NCBI GenBank assembly: GCA_944321755.1
Contig: CALUMM010000019.1
Location: 1 to 42,236, forward strand
DNA length: 42,236 nt
Direction of reading: 5' to 3'
From: an uncultured Alistipes sp.
GTDB lineage: Bacteria > Bacteroidota > Bacteroidia > Bacteroidales > Rikenellaceae
Part shown: positions 41,806-42,236 of the stretch, one piece after another
How positions within the stretch are numbered: position 1 is the stretch's first letter
Layout: every line of letters starts with the position of its first letter
The notes under the pieces: model-generated
The model's database searches: none
Told to the model about the DNA's origin: nothing
Seen by the model: the letters and a program-made list of their open reading frames with translations, nothing else
Made by a program: the position numbers and the translations under genes

Positions 41806-42236
41806 TACCGTTCCATGTTTTTGCGGCGCCGACGCACCAGCCAGACCAGCAACACAAGGGCGCCGACAACCAGCACGGCTACCACGGCATTGCTGACAAG
41901 GGTCGTCGTGCGGTGAGTGGGGGCGATCTCCTCGCGTTTGAGCACCGTGCCGTCCCTTGTGTCGAGGGAGGCTTCGCGCACTTCGCGGATTTGCCGTTCA
42001 TAGGCGCGGGCGGCTTCGGGCGCGCTCTTCGAGGCGACGAACTCGCGCAGCCGGGCGTTGTCGCAGACAAATCCCGAGCAGGAGGGGCCGTGCTTGTCGA
42101 CCAGTCCGGTGTGAAGGGCGGCGAGCGTCGCGAGCTGTTCGTCCGAAGCCCTCCACATTCCCTTGCGGGCCGTTTCGAGCATCACGGCCGAGATCTCCTC
42201 CAGCGCCGCGGGGTTCTGACGCTCGAAATAGCCGCG
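41805..42236 (-). CDS. hmuS: CobN-like (HmuS) chelatase-family protein, C-terminal part (5' end outside window)
   Basis: The last 143 residues of a large CobN/magnesium-chelatase-H family protein; the frame is open to the window edge. The segment RGYFERQNPAALEEISAVML with ETARKGMW, and KHGPSCSGFVCDN, matches the C terminus of CobN-like proteins. A membrane helix (VSNAVVAVLVVGALVLLVWLV) with RRRRK after it anchors the protein. Ordinary CobN lacks this helix, whereas it fits HmuS, the CobN-like member of hmu operons linked to haem iron use. A cobaltochelatase role is the alternative, but the hmuTUV genes downstream favour haem handling. Confidence 0.82.
   Translation of the reverse strand, partial: RGYFERQNPAALEEISAVMLETARKGMWRASDEQLATLAALHTGLVDKHGPSCSGFVCDNARLREFVASKSAPEAARAYERQIREVREASLDTRDGTVLKREEIAPTHRTTTLVSNAVVAVLVVGALVLLVWLVRRRRKNMER

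Overview
The window is a 42 kb piece of a chromosome from a Bacteroidota gut-type bacterium, most likely Alistipes or another Rikenellaceae. The reasons are SusC/SusD-type glycan uptake genes, a hybrid two-component-like sensor, Bacteroidota promoters (TTTG, 19 bp, TAnnTTTG), no Shine-Dalgarno use, an hmuSTUV haem locus, and high G+C with G/C-rich third codon positions. The genus is an inference. No tRNA, rRNA, CRISPR array or insertion sequence was seen.

Layout. (1) 1-6567, plus strand, housekeeping: the end of a UvrD/PcrA helicase, a family 2 glycosyltransferase, endonuclease III, a DHH phosphoesterase (NrnA type), a LysR regulator and a YeiH-type membrane protein, with a LysR-box dyad between the last two. 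(2) 6709-10844: a GNAT acetyltransferase (minus), then an exported GH2 glycosidase and an AmpG-like MFS transporter (plus). (3) 10933-29717, minus strand: a polysaccharide utilisation locus in the order susC, susD, SusE-like, GH76, SusE-like, GH125, large duplicated SusE/F-like, SusE-GH43 fusion. A separately promoted GH97 and DUF4965 'glutaminase-like' pair follows. (4) 29894-33925, plus strand: a 1343-residue sensor/AraC regulator divergent from susC. (5) 34303-39407, plus strand: a xylose operon of NUDIX-type regulator, xylulokinase, xylose isomerase and xylose/H+ symporter. (6) 39463-40176: apparently decayed DNA with LacI-family remnants and a degenerate hexamer repeat. (7) 40177-42236, minus strand: hmuV, hmuU, hmuT and the 3' end of hmuS.

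How it works together. GH76 (endo-alpha-1,6-mannanase family) and GH125 (exo-alpha-1,6-mannosidase family) point to an alpha-1,6-mannan. The GH76 and SusE-like lipoproteins would capture and cut it at the cell surface, SusCD would import the pieces, and periplasmic GH125 would trim them. The GH43, GH97 and GH2 enzymes suggest side chains of other sugars. No GH92 or GH38 mannosidase lies in the window.

The most striking item is the regulator at 29894-33925. It has the full hybrid two-component layout (propeller sensor, transmembrane helix, kinase core, receiver, AraC DNA-binding domain). However, the phospho-accepting histidine, the ATP-binding motifs and most receiver active-site residues are replaced, while the reading frame and the DNA-binding domain are intact. 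It may be a phosphorylation-independent transmembrane transcription factor.
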